Positions 31,733 through 44,644 of a DNA stretch of 64,000 bases are shown here, in pieces (the stretch's first letter is position 1; every line of letters starts with the position of its first letter). The DNA lies in assembly GCA_050084985.1 (NCBI GenBank), contig JBITNC010000001.1, positions 97,526,001 to 97,590,000 on the forward strand, written 5' to 3'. The position numbers were made by a program, and so were the translations under genes. Source of the stretch: Nageia nagi. Lineage: Eukaryota; Pinophyta. Below the pieces are notes generated by a model. It did no database searches and was not told where the DNA came from. It saw only the letters and a list, made by a program, of their open reading frames with translations.

Positions 31733-34700
31733 CTAAGCACCGAATGAATATTTTATTTTATATTTTCGAAGCCAATCTTCACCTTTTTCCATAAAGTCTT
31801 CTCTACTAAAAGAAAATTTGGGAAAGAGAGGAGAGTCAGCATAATGAGATGCACCATGCCATGCATCTAAAAGTGGATCCGATGCCCGGACTAGCCTGAG
31901 TGTGGATCCAAGAGGCCTCATTTTCTGAATTTCTGCTTGTAGTCTAGAATCCAGTCCAGGCAAAAGTGAATTCCCACCTGTTACTAGAATAGTACCATCC
32001 ATGACTACATTTGCACTATGGGAAGGCAATCTTCTGACAGAAATTCCCACCATTTCATCAAGTCCTGCCTGATCAATACCAAGCATATGAGGTTGGAATA
32101 AGACTTCAGGACATCTGAATCTTTCAACTCCCATTGTGATTCGATAGTCCTCTGCTGTAAGTAATCGAGGCTGCTGAACTTCAAAAGTTGGCTGAGCACC
32201 CATAGAACTATTTGATGGTAATATGAATGTAGGGTCTAATTCCTGATCCCATAGCAAATCCATTAGTTGATAGCCTGTACGATAAAGTTAAAAAAATCTA
32301 ACTAAATATAAAAAAAGATTGTCCAAACCTGAAGGCGTGCATTCAAACGAGCAAGTTCTGCTTCATCCTCATCTGCCCTGTCATCATCATCATTATCCTT
32401 GCTCATTTTTTTATAGAGTTGCCAGTCCTCGTCTTTCAATCCAAATGTGTCCTCACCCTTCCCACGATCAAACGCAGCAGTTGTCAAAAGCCTCATTCGC
32501 TCTCTTTGTGCAGCATTCAGCCTTTCACCTCGTCCTACACCTCCAGTTATGTTAACATTGTTGTTTGTACGAGGGAAACCATTCCCCCTTGAGCGCTTTC
32601 TTTGTTCAACTTTTGCAGAAAGGTCTGCTTGTTTTGCACGTAATTGTTCAAGGTATAGCTCTGGGTTTTCCCTAAACCACATCCAGAATAAAAGTAACAG
32701 TTATATAATAAGCCAATCCATTTCCAGCAGCACTGATTGTAACTGAATTAATAAATATGTATGATTTTGAAAGCATATTTGCAGTGATTAGAACTTACAG
32801 GCGTCTTTCCTCATCTTGCTGAATTTCCCTTTCCCGCTGTAATTCTTCCTCTTGGCGCTTTTGCCTTGCCTTTGCACGACCCTCGGAGGTAGTTCTGAGG
32901 AATATCTGTTTTTTCTTCTCTATAATCTATCACAAGAAAGACCTTATAAACATAAAAGTTTAAAACCTACAAAAACAAGCAATCTTCATTCTCTATGCTA
33001 CCTACATCAAAGTTTCATTGTTATCTATTACAGATGATATTTCATTGCTATCTATTACAAATGATATTAAAGAACTGGGAAGGTAAGTCCAGACGAACTT
33101 ATCATTAAGGAAATGAACTAAGTCTATTACTAATATACGTGCACATCAATCAATTATTCTCTTATGTGCATTTGTATCCTGCATTTGCATGACATTATGA
33201 CACAAGATAAGATATGCATGACATTAAAACCTTAATTTGCTTCTAGTAATAGAAATCTTTTAAAGCTAGATAATGAGGTCAAACTGAAATACCAAAAAAA
33301 AAACTCACCTACCTGTTCAGGTGTCAGCAAGTCATTTGGGATATTAATAAGAGGAAATCTTTCTTCCATCGGTGCATCATCCTTCTCTCTCTCCACTTCA
33401 ATGGGCTCACCTTTTGCCTTACGCAAGGATGTTGTGGATTTTGCAAGAGCACTTTCAATTTCCTGCCTAGAACCGAAACCTGTCTGAATTAAAAATGAAT
33501 CTATCTCAGACTCATCCAAGCTATCCATATGTTCAAGAAGTTGTTCCAATCCCTGGACTTCAGTTTCCAAATCTGCAATCCTTGAGGAACGTTTAGCAGC
33601 TGCCATTTCCCGAAGTCGTTGTCCTTGCTTTTCCTTTATAGCTGCCTTCCTTGCAAGCTCTTCTTCATTTGGAGCCTCTTCCACCAAAGATGGCACCCAA
33701 GGTAGTTGCCAATATCTGGTTTTTTCTTCAGCCTCTTTTGAAGATTTCTGGAATGCAGTCATCAATAGAAAGAGTTCAACAATGTTTTTTTGAAAAATGC
33801 AAAAAGAAGCAATTCCAGGAATTAAAATATGTTAATATCAAACACATTTCTCTAATTATCAAGACATTTCTTCCTCCCACAAGGTTGAGAACTTTTTGAG
33901 ACATTTGAAGATAACATTTTCCTGCATGAATACACTCTTGAATTTAAAACCAGTAATTCATCCTTTTCCCTGGAAAGATCGTCTGTAGTGGGAAATTTGT
34001 GAAAAGGATTCCAAGATTTCAAGTTACATAATTCATGATGCATAAGGTGGATGGCATGATTGCAGTTACATCTAGTTCCAAGTGGCATCTCACAATCTGT
34101 GGGGAAGAAATTAGCAACTAAAAGCATATTGTATAAATCGTAGAGATTCATTGAGAGAAAGTAAGATGTGTGTGTTAGCACACCTAAGCCCTAATAGTGA
34201 AAGGATGATGCCTCACAACGAAGATTGTGGATCAGTGCTTTCTATTTTAAAAAGCAAATTTGAGACCAAGAATGAAAGGATTGTTTCCACATTACCAGAT
34301 CTACACACAAAAATCTTGGCAACCCCAATCACAGCATGTGATAGTTGATGTTGATTTGACTGATAAGAAAAACAAAAGCTGAAGCTTAATCTAAATCCCT
34401 ATGACATCAATGTCAATGGCACTGTATAGTTTCTCTCTGAGCAATTACTAGAGCAATATTGGCCAAGAATGGTTTAAATCCAATGGAACAAACGTAATAT
34501 ATGACATTTTGAAAAAAAATGCCTGACCACAATCACCTTCTTGAAGATTTATAAATAATTTGGTTAGATATAAGATATTGTTTGTGTTGATTCCTTTTGT
34601 GTTTCTCTTATCCAGATTTAGATCCAGTTAAGTTAGGAAGTAGCTCTTGTTCATTATTGCTTTTTTCTTCCTAATTTGTTTTCAGAGTTTTGATTTTTAA

Positions 34701-37700
34701 AAGTTTCGACCTTGAGTTTCATAACTATGAAATTTTAATGTTTTAAAGCATCTAAAAAGGTGATTTTCTGTTCAATGAGATAATTATCTGAAATTTAGAA
34801 GGCTTGCGTGTCAGCCTATTAAGCATGGCAAGCTTTTGACAAGGGTAGTCGTGAATTGGTCATAGTTTGCTTGTAGATATAGATCTGTCTTCTTTACATA
34901 AACATCATTAGTAAGTAAACCATACTAAATTGTATTTCTCTATTGATATGTTTGAGGTGTTTAAGAAAACAAGTTCATTGTCCCATGAGGCCAATTGCAG
35001 GAGTTGTCATTGATAAAGCTATTCAACAATTTCAATTCCAGTGGAAAAGAATCTATGGCACTTTAGTTAGAATACCCTACCAAAAGTAAATCAAGCAGAA
35101 AAAAACAGAATGGGTTATTATTTAAAACGAAATAAATAAACAAATATGAATAATACATATGCATTGCTTATGCATGAAAAAAATATAATTTCCAAACCTG
35201 AAATAACTGCAACTCGGAACTATAATTCTCTGTTACATAACAATGCTCCATCTTGAGTTGCTCGACCTTCTCTGCAGTTATGACTTGACTGGTTGTTGTT
35301 CATAAGGTAAGTTTATATTTTAGATCAAGAAGGTATATGAGACCTATACTTGAAAAAAAGGCTGAGACACTAAAAAACCACTAAGATTAAAGCTCACCAA
35401 ACAAATACTCACCGATGAAGAGGATACTTCAGCTCAAGTAATCTCTTCATATAGTCAGTAATGTGATATCCTCCAACATTAGTTCTGCAACATGCCTCGA
35501 CAACAGGTTCACCATTTAAGATCTGAAGTCCAAAAAAGCTGTCAAAATTCCAAAAAACATATTTCCCATGGAAATAAAATAAGAATATCCTGTGAAATTT
35601 TGCAATAAATGACTTTTAAATTTTATGTTATTAAAGCATCCTATAGTAAGAAATAGTAATATAATAAACAACATTAAAATGTTTGAAATATTTTTTTTAC
35701 CATTTATCAAGGATCAGCTAATGGAATTGTACTGAAATAACAAATACAAGAGTGTGCTTTGAATCAACAAAGTCCATATTAGACTGAACAATAACAAATG
35801 TGACATATATAGATAAAGAGATCAGAATAGCAGCCAGGCTAACTCATTAGTGTTCACCCTAACACCCGAAATCATAAAATATTTCTTAAAAAAACTCCTG
35901 AACTACTCTGCTTTTCTCTGCATGATGTCGAGAGTTGAATTGGTATGACAGAACCAGTCATTAAGCATAAATATTGAATATTTGCATAAACGAACTCATA
36001 AAATTGTGTGCAACATCTGAAACATCTCTGTTTAACAAAACCCACTTGTGCTAACACCTCTACATATAGTTTATTATATTTATCATTGAAAAGAAACCCT
36101 ATAAAAAACTCAAGCATGTAATGCTAGGAAAGTTATCATCAACCTCAGTTCAAAGCAACAATTAAATGGGTAATGTTTGTTATGTGGGGTAACTTGCGGT
36201 ATAAATGCAGAGTACCCAATGCAAAGTATGTTACCAGATATAGAAGGGTATCTCTACTGTATTAGCATCCAGCTTATTTGGGATGGATATGACTTTCAAT
36301 ATAACAGGCATACATAACTGAAATACTAGACAGGATGTCATGCTCAATACAGTTGCGATGTCTGGAAGGTTAAGGATGCGCTGTTCTTTGCTAACACATC
36401 AACAGAGTAAATTGAAAAATCAAACAATAATAACAACTTAAAAGGCATATGAGAGCAATTGTGTTTGCGTAGTTTTGACTTGATGGCCATTAAATTATTT
36501 AAAACAATAGTCTAGCTATACTTGATGCTCAGATGTTTGTAAATGATAACCACCTGACCAACACCGAATTGAGGAAATTCTTGAAACTCTAGCTATGAGA
36601 ATTGAATAAACTTCAGTTTTAAATTTATGTCTAGTTTATGGTCTTACACATGTATTGTACTTTAGTACTATCCCTACTGATGAGAAATGTATACTTTATC
36701 AAAATACAATCAAGCCTTTCAGGAAAACAAAGAGTTTTGCAGCCTTTGGGCATACTCAAGTTGTGGTTTCCACCTAGAACTAAGTAGCTGCAATTGTCTC
36801 CATAGGTAGGTTACAGGCACCATTATGACATTCAGATTATTTGACTTTCTGCCCGAACTCGTAGCACAAATTACCCTTTAAAGAAGAATTGTTTTTACAA
36901 AATCCTCCTTGCATCAATGATCAGCCAGCAGACACCCAACATAAAATGAATCAAGCTGGTAAAAGGAAAATTAAGTTAGCAAAATTGAGATGGGACCTGT
37001 CACAGCATCCAGTTTACCACTTCATATCCATAATTCATGTTCCCAAATAAGTTGATGTGAATTACTTACAAATTTTTAAGATATATATAGTAATCAATTC
37101 TTCATTAAAAAATTATAATAGAAAATTTTCAGCCATGACACAAAAGTACGCGGCCAAAGACCAATAAACTTACAGGGATAACGTGACTTGTAGTAAAGCC
37201 TGAACATATAACAAGGCCATCACTAACACAAGTTCCCAATTTCTGATTGTATTTGTAGCTGAATGCAGCATCTACTCCAAATGCTGAAACATTGACATTA
37301 TCAGTGTAGAGAAAGGATGATAAGTTTGATTGGCAGCTATTAATGATTGCAGCAAAACAAGATAGACCATCTTACAATCTTATACCATTGCACCTTAACA
37401 CATTTCACATTTAAAATTTATATATGATCACTCTCAAATCTAAATATTAAATTCTAGCTATCATATATCATGTTAATATGGAAATGGTAAAATACCTAAT
37501 GAAGGGATACCATATGTCTCAAAAAGAAGCTCTACCATCTTACTCCGAGACTGACTTGGATTACAGAGACACTCAGTCATCAAAATTGGATGGTCAACCT
37601 GTTCTGTGCTCCATTATGCACAATTATTAGCAATTCTCGATCCCATTAAATTGGCAATACAAATAAATATCTACAATAAATTGAGATGTCAGTGACAACT

Positions 37701-40700
37701 GACACTACGAAACTTCACCGCATAAACAAGGATTTAAATTTCAACCATATGGAAAATTGTCACGTAATGTGTTCAACCCGTAACATGTAAATATTGTGGA
37801 GCTTTCAACTTCATATTCAACCTAAAGAAAGTCATGAGATCATTAATTAATCACATGTTTTTACATTTATTTATTGTATAAACTATGAAGACAACCACAT
37901 CACTTTCATGAACATGTTTCACAATCAAGGTGCCAATTATATCATTACATGTTCATTCATTGGTGGCCATCAAAATCTATAAAATTTGATTTCCCTTAAA
38001 CAAAAGGAACAGATAAAAACCAAGTTTCAGTAGTAGCATCAACTCCAGGTGGTGCAAACAGTGTTGCCAGTTCAATGCCAATGGTTAAGTGTTGTGCCAA
38101 TGTTTTATTAAGCATGCAAAGATGAAATAATCAAGTTTTTATAAATATAACAATCATATATCAATGTCTACTCATTTCCTATAGTAAATGGTTCCTATAA
38201 AAATGCATTCCACCATCATGGAACAAAATTTGTCACAAGCTGCAAATCCCTGCTCATGGATTCACAACATGATATGTAGTTGTCATATAAAGAAATTCTG
38301 AGTCAGATGTTATTATTAATGCTCTTCCTCTGTGTGCATAAATCATATTGATTTATTCCATGTTTATATGTCTTAGCCAATGTGGTATGGTTAGAAGATT
38401 CAATATCTCGAAACATGACATCCCAGATTGCCTCAGCTTTTCATATGACCTCAAATGAAGAATGTTGAGAATAATTAACAGTGGGGTGTATGTAATTAGG
38501 TAAGAAATTGTCAATTGGTTCCTAACAAAATCATAACCATAGCTACAATCTGAAATGTATTTACATTACTTAAAATAATATCAGAAATTGTGAGGTATAA
38601 CGGCCACTGTTCTCCTTCCATAGCAGAAAGTGCTGCAACAAAATTGACAGAAATCTGAACACAACACAAGAGAAAGGAACCAATAAACTAGTTCAACAAA
38701 AAAAATTTGTTCCAAGTTTCTTTTCTGTCTCCAATGCCTACAATTTCCCATTCTTACTAAAATGGACACCAAGAGTATGATTGCAATTGTCCAATCTTTC
38801 TCTGCATCTCTTTACGATCAAGCTTTTACTGAATTCCACATACAAGGGGATGAAAAGATAGATATGGTCATGTGCATTTCTATCAATTTCAAAATGTGTG
38901 CCACCAGTCAATTACACCAGACCCGTGATCCAGCCTCAAAAAAATGTTTCATCAATATCACAAAGGGGCTGTGCCAAGCAATGTCTATTCCAGTTGTATT
39001 TCTCGTAAACAAAAACACATCAAAATTAGATCTAGTTCTTATTGTACCTCAAAGATGCTTGATCTATACACCAAACTATGCAGATCAATGGATGCAGCTC
39101 ACAATGGAATCAAGCATTTCCAGTTGTTTATACAACTACTAACAAAACATGAATCTGAATTCCAAGTTTGAAGCCTGGATGAGGAGATGACATCAAGTGA
39201 CAAAGCTATACACCTCAGCAATATGGAGTTAAACAGAGGAGGAATCTTTCCATTCTCAGATGCATGCTTAAGGGTGCTAACTTGAGAAAACAAAATTGGG
39301 CTGAAGCTGTCAACACTGTGGCATTGGATAGAGTGACACCAATAAAATATACACTATTAAAAAAACAATCCATGTGATATCTCTGAATTATTGGTAGCAT
39401 TGGTTTTGTGCATGTTCAAATAGCATCAAATGCACCTTTCTCTGTCTGACATAATAAAACAAGAAATCTATATAGAAAAACATTCATACAAGTGAAAGAT
39501 TGTGGGATAGCTTAAATTCAACAATAGATTCCTACAATTCGAGTGCAATCTCCACAGTTTGACTGTTTTGCAATGCCCAGTCAATAGTGGTTAAGAATTC
39601 ATGGACATTTGGTTTTATCTACTATTACACTATGTAGAGTTATAACCTGAACTGTAAAGCAATTTCAGGAGCTGTGTAGTAGTGTCAGGAACATATTTAA
39701 AAAAATCTAGCATTAAATGAGCTTTCTCAATACCAAGTCTAACACAAGCAAAGAAAGAAAGAAGTTTAGTAATGTCCACTAATGACCAATGTAGTTGAAC
39801 AGGACTTGAAAAGAAAATGCATGTGTTTCAAAAAAAAATTGTACAAGCCCAAAAGGAAATCTTAAGAAACTTGGTGGTCCTGCAAATATGCCTAAAACAT
39901 AAACAGAAACCTTACTCCAAAATCAGTTAAAACTTGCAATTCAATACAAAAACATCATTCCTCATTGTTTCGACATGAATATAAAAGCTTCTCACAAATA
40001 ACTAGAGGATGCAAAAATCCTTTTCATTCTTTGACTTTTGTCCACATCCAACAATGTGAAAATTTCTTAAAATTAACCAGAGCATGAAAAGACCTTACAA
40101 TCTATTGTAGTTAAACCATGAAAAATATCTCTCACTAATGATTTCACACACCAAAAATGTTAATAAAAATCACCAATTATGAATAGGAGGAACTAAGGTT
40201 TGCATCCATACCTTCTATGCCCATTCGATCAAACACATAGTCTAGAGTCTGCCAAACACAATGTATAATTATTTATTAAGACTAGTTGCACATCCTTTAA
40301 TTCTAATGCAAGATTAAGTTATTGAAAACGAATATGTACTACAGCATATTTTTTACATGAGATGATACTTAATAGTACAATGATAATTTTAAGCTGCAAG
40401 TTGTGACCCATTTTCACCAATCTTACACATGAACAACCAAGGGATATCATTTATAAAATAGTCAAAGTTGCTCTGAATGGGACAAAGTCACAAGAGGAAA
40501 TGACACACAACATAATAGAATAAGTTGAAAGAGAAGTTTTCTATTTACATTACAAAACATCTAGCATAGACCTTGAAACTATTTGTTTCATGCACTAGAG
40601 TTTTAGAGATAGAAGGGAAATTTTAAAAACTAAACACATTGTGACCATAGGAGGTAAATATAATGACCCCACTAAAGCAATAATAGGCGTCACAGTAAGG

Positions 40701-43351
40701 TTGTTGGATATCTTTCAGTCCAGATGATATCAGGTTATGATGATTGCTCAATACAAGAGGGAAATGTAGGACCAAAAGGATGAAAAAATGAAAGAAGAGA
40801 AAGATGACAAATGCCATACTGAGCTAAGAATACAATAACAGTTCTAAAGGAATCAAAGAAGAAGGAAGAGCAAAACAGAGAAGCTAGGAACAATTCAGAA
40901 CTTCTAAGAGAAGGGCAAGTTCAAGCTACTCAACGACCATAAATCATTTATAAAGTCAAAAAGAATCTAGATAGTTTTTCACCTACCACAATTGTAGTGG
41001 ACTGAATAATATCCTGCTTATAGAAAAGATGAGAAAAGGAAAATGGCTGATAAAAAATATGTAATGCCATAGCTAAGCAAACTCTATGCAAAAAATACAA
41101 ACTTGTATATAGTATGTGTTACATGACCTATCAACAAGAAATTAAATTCCTTTGTGGCAAGGAATTTTTCAAGTACCATCATGCAGAAATAGATTAAAGG
41201 ATAGTAAAAACAAATAATTAATCCCCAAAAAAATAATAATACTTACCACTTGAATGTATCAAATTGAAATTCAACAAATAACAAGGTAACTATGAAAAAC
41301 TTAAGCCAAAAAAGGGAAACTTACATATTCCATTGTCTCAAACTGGAAAACAACATTCCCATCAAAAGCTGATCGAGGATTGGATCGTGAGAAATCAAAA
41401 AACTTCATCAAAGGAGGATCAAAGTCTCCAACAATATTTACTGTCTCTCCTGTACCAATATTACAAAAAAAAATAGTAAAAAAAGACACTATAAATATAA
41501 GCAGAATTTTGTGAAAATCTATTACACAAATAATCAACTTCAAAAACTTCAAAACAAATATATATGCTTAAGAAGATAGTGAACACCATGTGATCATCGC
41601 ATGCTTGAACTGAAAATAAACTGTTCAGAATTTAACTAACAAATTCATGGATTAGGATCCTAGCAAGTCAATATCAGAATCTGTAAATATAAGTTTGTAT
41701 ATATTGTAAAACAATTTAAAACTTATGATTTATGTTTCCTAGCCAATATCATTTATGTTTCCTAGCCAATATCAAGATAACTCCCTTAATACCAGCAAAG
41801 AAAGATGTTACTCTTGAAAAAATATAAAGGTTATTTTGTAGAATCCTAGTTGTGGCCAAGCAATGAAGGAATAGGCTTCATATAAGAAAAGGATGTCAGT
41901 AAAGCAGTCAGAAAGTCTATCCATGGTGCCTTCTGGAGTATTCAATACAAATGTGTATTTGAGCTTATTGTCGGATATTTCAATACATCTAGAAAGATTC
42001 TAAGAATTGTCCCGAACGATGAAAATTTGCAACAAAGAGTTGCAAAACACTGCTTCATCAAGGCTCAATATTATGTGGAGATAACAGTAAGAGAGTTTCT
42101 CTTAGTATCCATAGTTTTTTGTATAGCATATATGAAACATGAAGAGTACTCCTTACAACAAGAAAACAGTTCATGAAAATACAATTCAATAAAATCTTGA
42201 AGATAACAAATGGATGAAGACAATATCCAGAATTCAAATTCTTGGAAATCATATAATACCATTTGTGAAATATAAGAGTTCTAAAAGCCTTCTTTTAATG
42301 ATTCTTATGTTGTTTTTTTGCTTTGCATGTGATGGGTGATGTAGTGGGCAATCTTGCTACTATTTGAGAAACAACATAATGATAAAACATGAAAAATTAA
42401 AACTTTTGGAAGACATTCGATACTGTTTGAAAAACAGAAGAGTTCCAGGAAAAGGTCTTTAAATATTTTATTTTTGCTTCGCACATGTTGAGCAATGTTG
42501 TGGATTGTCTTGCTTCTATTTGGGAAACAAAAGGATACAAACACACAAAATCTTCAAATCCTTTTGTATCATCATAATTTCCCTTCATCATTTTATCTAT
42601 ACATGTTGGGTGAAGTTGTGTTTATCCTTTATTGCACTTTAGGAATAAACGCTATTTTATTACAATAAATCCCCACAAGTTCTTAAATTATGTACCTTTC
42701 AATACAATTCACAATAACATAGTATGGACTGTCTAATATAATTCACAGGTAATATCAAGTTTCTACTAAGGGATTCGAATCTGAAACACCCTCTGATTAC
42801 ACCACAATCCTTTCGGCCACTATTATCAGTATCAGAGTCTTGATGAAAACAATCATTTCACTGTCCAAATACTAGATCAAGCAACTAATCCCAACTACAA
42901 AATTGTTCAACGAACATTTATTCCACCACTTCCCCACTATTGAAATAAAGTGAAATTTGCAGTAAAATAGTAAGGAAATTTTTTTTTGGTAATTCCATCA
43001 TTTTCTTACAAAATTCTTACCTCAAATAAAGTGAATTTTGGAGTAAAATAAGATGAAATTAATGTTTTCTTACTTACCAGAGACTTTGTGACGAGGCCTA
43101 GTAACAACATTCCGAAACACAAGGCGGGGCTCGGCCTCTCCTGCCCACCTGTAACATTTATATTAAACAACACTTATATCCCTTATCCCGTAACTCTTCT
43201 GTTTTTTTTGGATAAAGAGGTAATTAAGGGTTTTAAGGGTTATATAATTACCCAACACGACAATTGTAAGCGCCATTGTCAATAACAAGAGGACGATCTG
43301 TAGAATGAGGGAGTAATCTGTCTCTCGTGGTGCCCTCGAGATGGAAGGCAT
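31733..43351 (-). CDS. ARP5: actin-related protein 5, INO80 chromatin-remodelling subunit, 12 exons
   Basis: Exons (minus): 43351-43252, 43148-43078, 41449-41325, 40248-40212, 37603-37496, 37283-37174, 35522-35413, 35288-35198, 33747-33313, 32926-32799, 32671-32329, 32242-31733. All use GT/AG and phases agree. With one missing base in exon 1 the product is 722 residues, close to the roughly 720 of plant ARP5. Motifs: [13 protein letters not shown] start, [16 protein letters not shown] (phosphate loop, about 24-39), [25 protein letters not shown], a charged insert of about 300 residues (250-553) with the coiled-coil-like [19 protein letters not shown], then [19 protein letters not shown] (adenosine region) and a [13 protein letters not shown] end. 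In the family, ARP5 acts with IES6 in the nuclear INO80 complex in nucleosome sliding and DNA repair. Exon 1 has a frameshift and the exon 12 acceptor is ambiguous. Confidence 0.9.
38880..39400 (+). pseudogene. fossil Ty1/copia integrase fragment in ARP5 intron 4, antisense to the gene
   Basis: Shifting plus-strand frames give [12 protein letters not shown], then [15 protein letters not shown] and [14 protein letters not shown], which match the GAG-pre-integrase and start of the integrase core ('TSKxLxLVHTDLCGPM...G.KYFLLFIDD'). Near 39215-39370 [12 protein letters not shown] is followed by [19 protein letters not shown], the 'TPQQNGVAERRN...ARCML' end of the core. The region between carries deletions. 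It lies inside the 2.6-kb intron 4 and is too decayed to code. It is a different copia lineage from elements A to C. Confidence 0.75.
41738..41783. repeat. 23-bp tandem duplication in ARP5 intron 2
   Basis: 'atttatgtttcctagccaat' plus 'atc' is repeated exactly, back to back. A recent small duplication in non-coding sequence. Confidence 0.8.
42319..42530. repeat. diverged direct repeat in ARP5 intron 2
   Basis: About 55 bp beginning 'gctttgcatgtgatgggtga' at 42319 recurs, diverged, at about 42476, ending 'ctatttgggaaacaa' in both. The spacing is about 156 bp. No coding content. Confidence 0.5.
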
Positions 43352-43980
43352 GCTGTGTATCGAACCTCCCTTCTCTTTTGCCTTCCTCTGCTGCGCTCTC
43401 TTAAAATGTCGATCGTTTGGGCAAAACAACAGATTTCACAGCTGATCTCAACAGTGCTTAAATGCAATACATTTTCAAATAATATCAAGAGAGGCAATGA
43501 TTTTTATACTGGTATTGAGTTAAACATCAATTCACACCTGATGGAATTGGTGTTTTTAATGGGAGTTTTCATCTTCTTAATAATATTGACTGTTTGATTG
43601 AGAAAGGAAAATATTTTGTATGAGGTTTAAGTATAAATCTCCATATAAAAGTAGAATATGTTAAAGAAGTATAAATACTTTCTTCGAAATTTAAAAATAT
43701 ATATTAATATTTAAAAAATTATGATAAAAATTTAATTAGAAAAATAAAAAATTAATGTGAAAATTTGAAAAGAAATGAAATTACATAATTTAAACATCAT
43801 CATTACATCTGAAATCAAGTAACTCTTATCATTTCATTAATTAAGAATCTATTTTATTTGAAGTACATTATTGTTATTCAATTATTTTTTATCAATCCTT
43901 CAATGTTAATTTTTACTCTTTTTTTTGGATGAAAAAACAAAAATTATTATTTAATCATACAAAAAAAGGTGAGTGGAAGG
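43352..43980. other. ARP5 upstream flank
   Basis: The first about 100 bp (minus strand, upstream of ATG 43351) is relatively GC-rich, purine-rich and contains no competing in-frame ATG; it is probably 5' UTR. The rest to 43980 is AT-rich. No clear TATA box was chosen. The open frames at 43279-43497 and 43355-43597 are shadows. Confidence 0.5.
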
Positions 43981-44636
43981 TGTTAGAACTTGTAATGCAT
44001 TATTGTGTAAATAACTTAGGTGTATTGTTCCTAATTAATTAAAAAGTAAAGAAACATATACAATACCTAAGTTAGAAGGAAAATATTTTGTAATGTGGAA
44101 TAATCCATTTATTATGTGGATTATTCATGTATGCAAATGTGGTGTCCCATCTATTTTATATTAGAGGTATATAAACATGCATGTTGTCCCACGCACTTAA
44201 AATAGAAGTATGGATATATGCAATAGGTATGGGTAAAACGCCTTCCACCTACCGTTCTCACCTAATGTAAGGATGTGGATATCCTATGGACGTTGGTATT
44301 CCCCTTGTGTAAAAGGGTGTACCAAAGTAGGATTTGATTCTATAAAAGGAAGGTTAGTTTGTTTTAATACACATACTTGTAGAAGCATTGTTATGCTACT
44401 AGTTTAGAGATCTAGGTGATAAAAAGGTTGTAAGAAAGATTTTATCTTGAGAAGTAATAGATTTAGATTCAAGTGGATGTACTTTCTTAGAGAGGAACCA
44501 CTATACTTATTATGTGTCACTTTGTGAAATTGCTTATTATTGTGTCTTTTGAGAGATTATTATTTTGAGAGTAATTTGAGTGTTAATTTGTTAGAAGAGC
44601 ACAAGTGATCTTGGTTTATGGAATCCTATAATTCCA
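43981..44636 (+). mobile_element. probable solo LTR of a copia relative
   Basis: Starts TGTTAGAACTTGTAATGC, close to the element B LTR start, and ends ...CTATAATTCCA. A 'tctataaaagg' TATA-like motif lies near 44340. The flanks GAAGG (43976-43980) and TAAGG (44637-44641) match at four of five positions, which fits a decayed target duplication. At 656 bp it is longer than the other copia LTRs here. It stands about 630 bp upstream of the ARP5 start codon in the opposite orientation. Confidence 0.65.
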
Positions 44637-44644
44637 TAAGGAGG

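Noticed and set aside
32242-32263. ATG 32263 (MDLLWDQ) as a gene start for the ARP5 C-terminal frame
   Set aside because: It lies in sequence that is intron when the frame-keeping acceptor at 32243 is used; the exon belongs to the larger ARP5 gene.
32319-32746. Plus-strand frames over ARP5 exon 11
   Set aside because: They mirror the real minus-strand exon coding the charged insert.
38762-39142. 126-residue plus-strand open frame as a gene in ARP5 intron 4
   Set aside because: It is one frame of the decayed copia integrase; the matching motifs sit partly in other frames.
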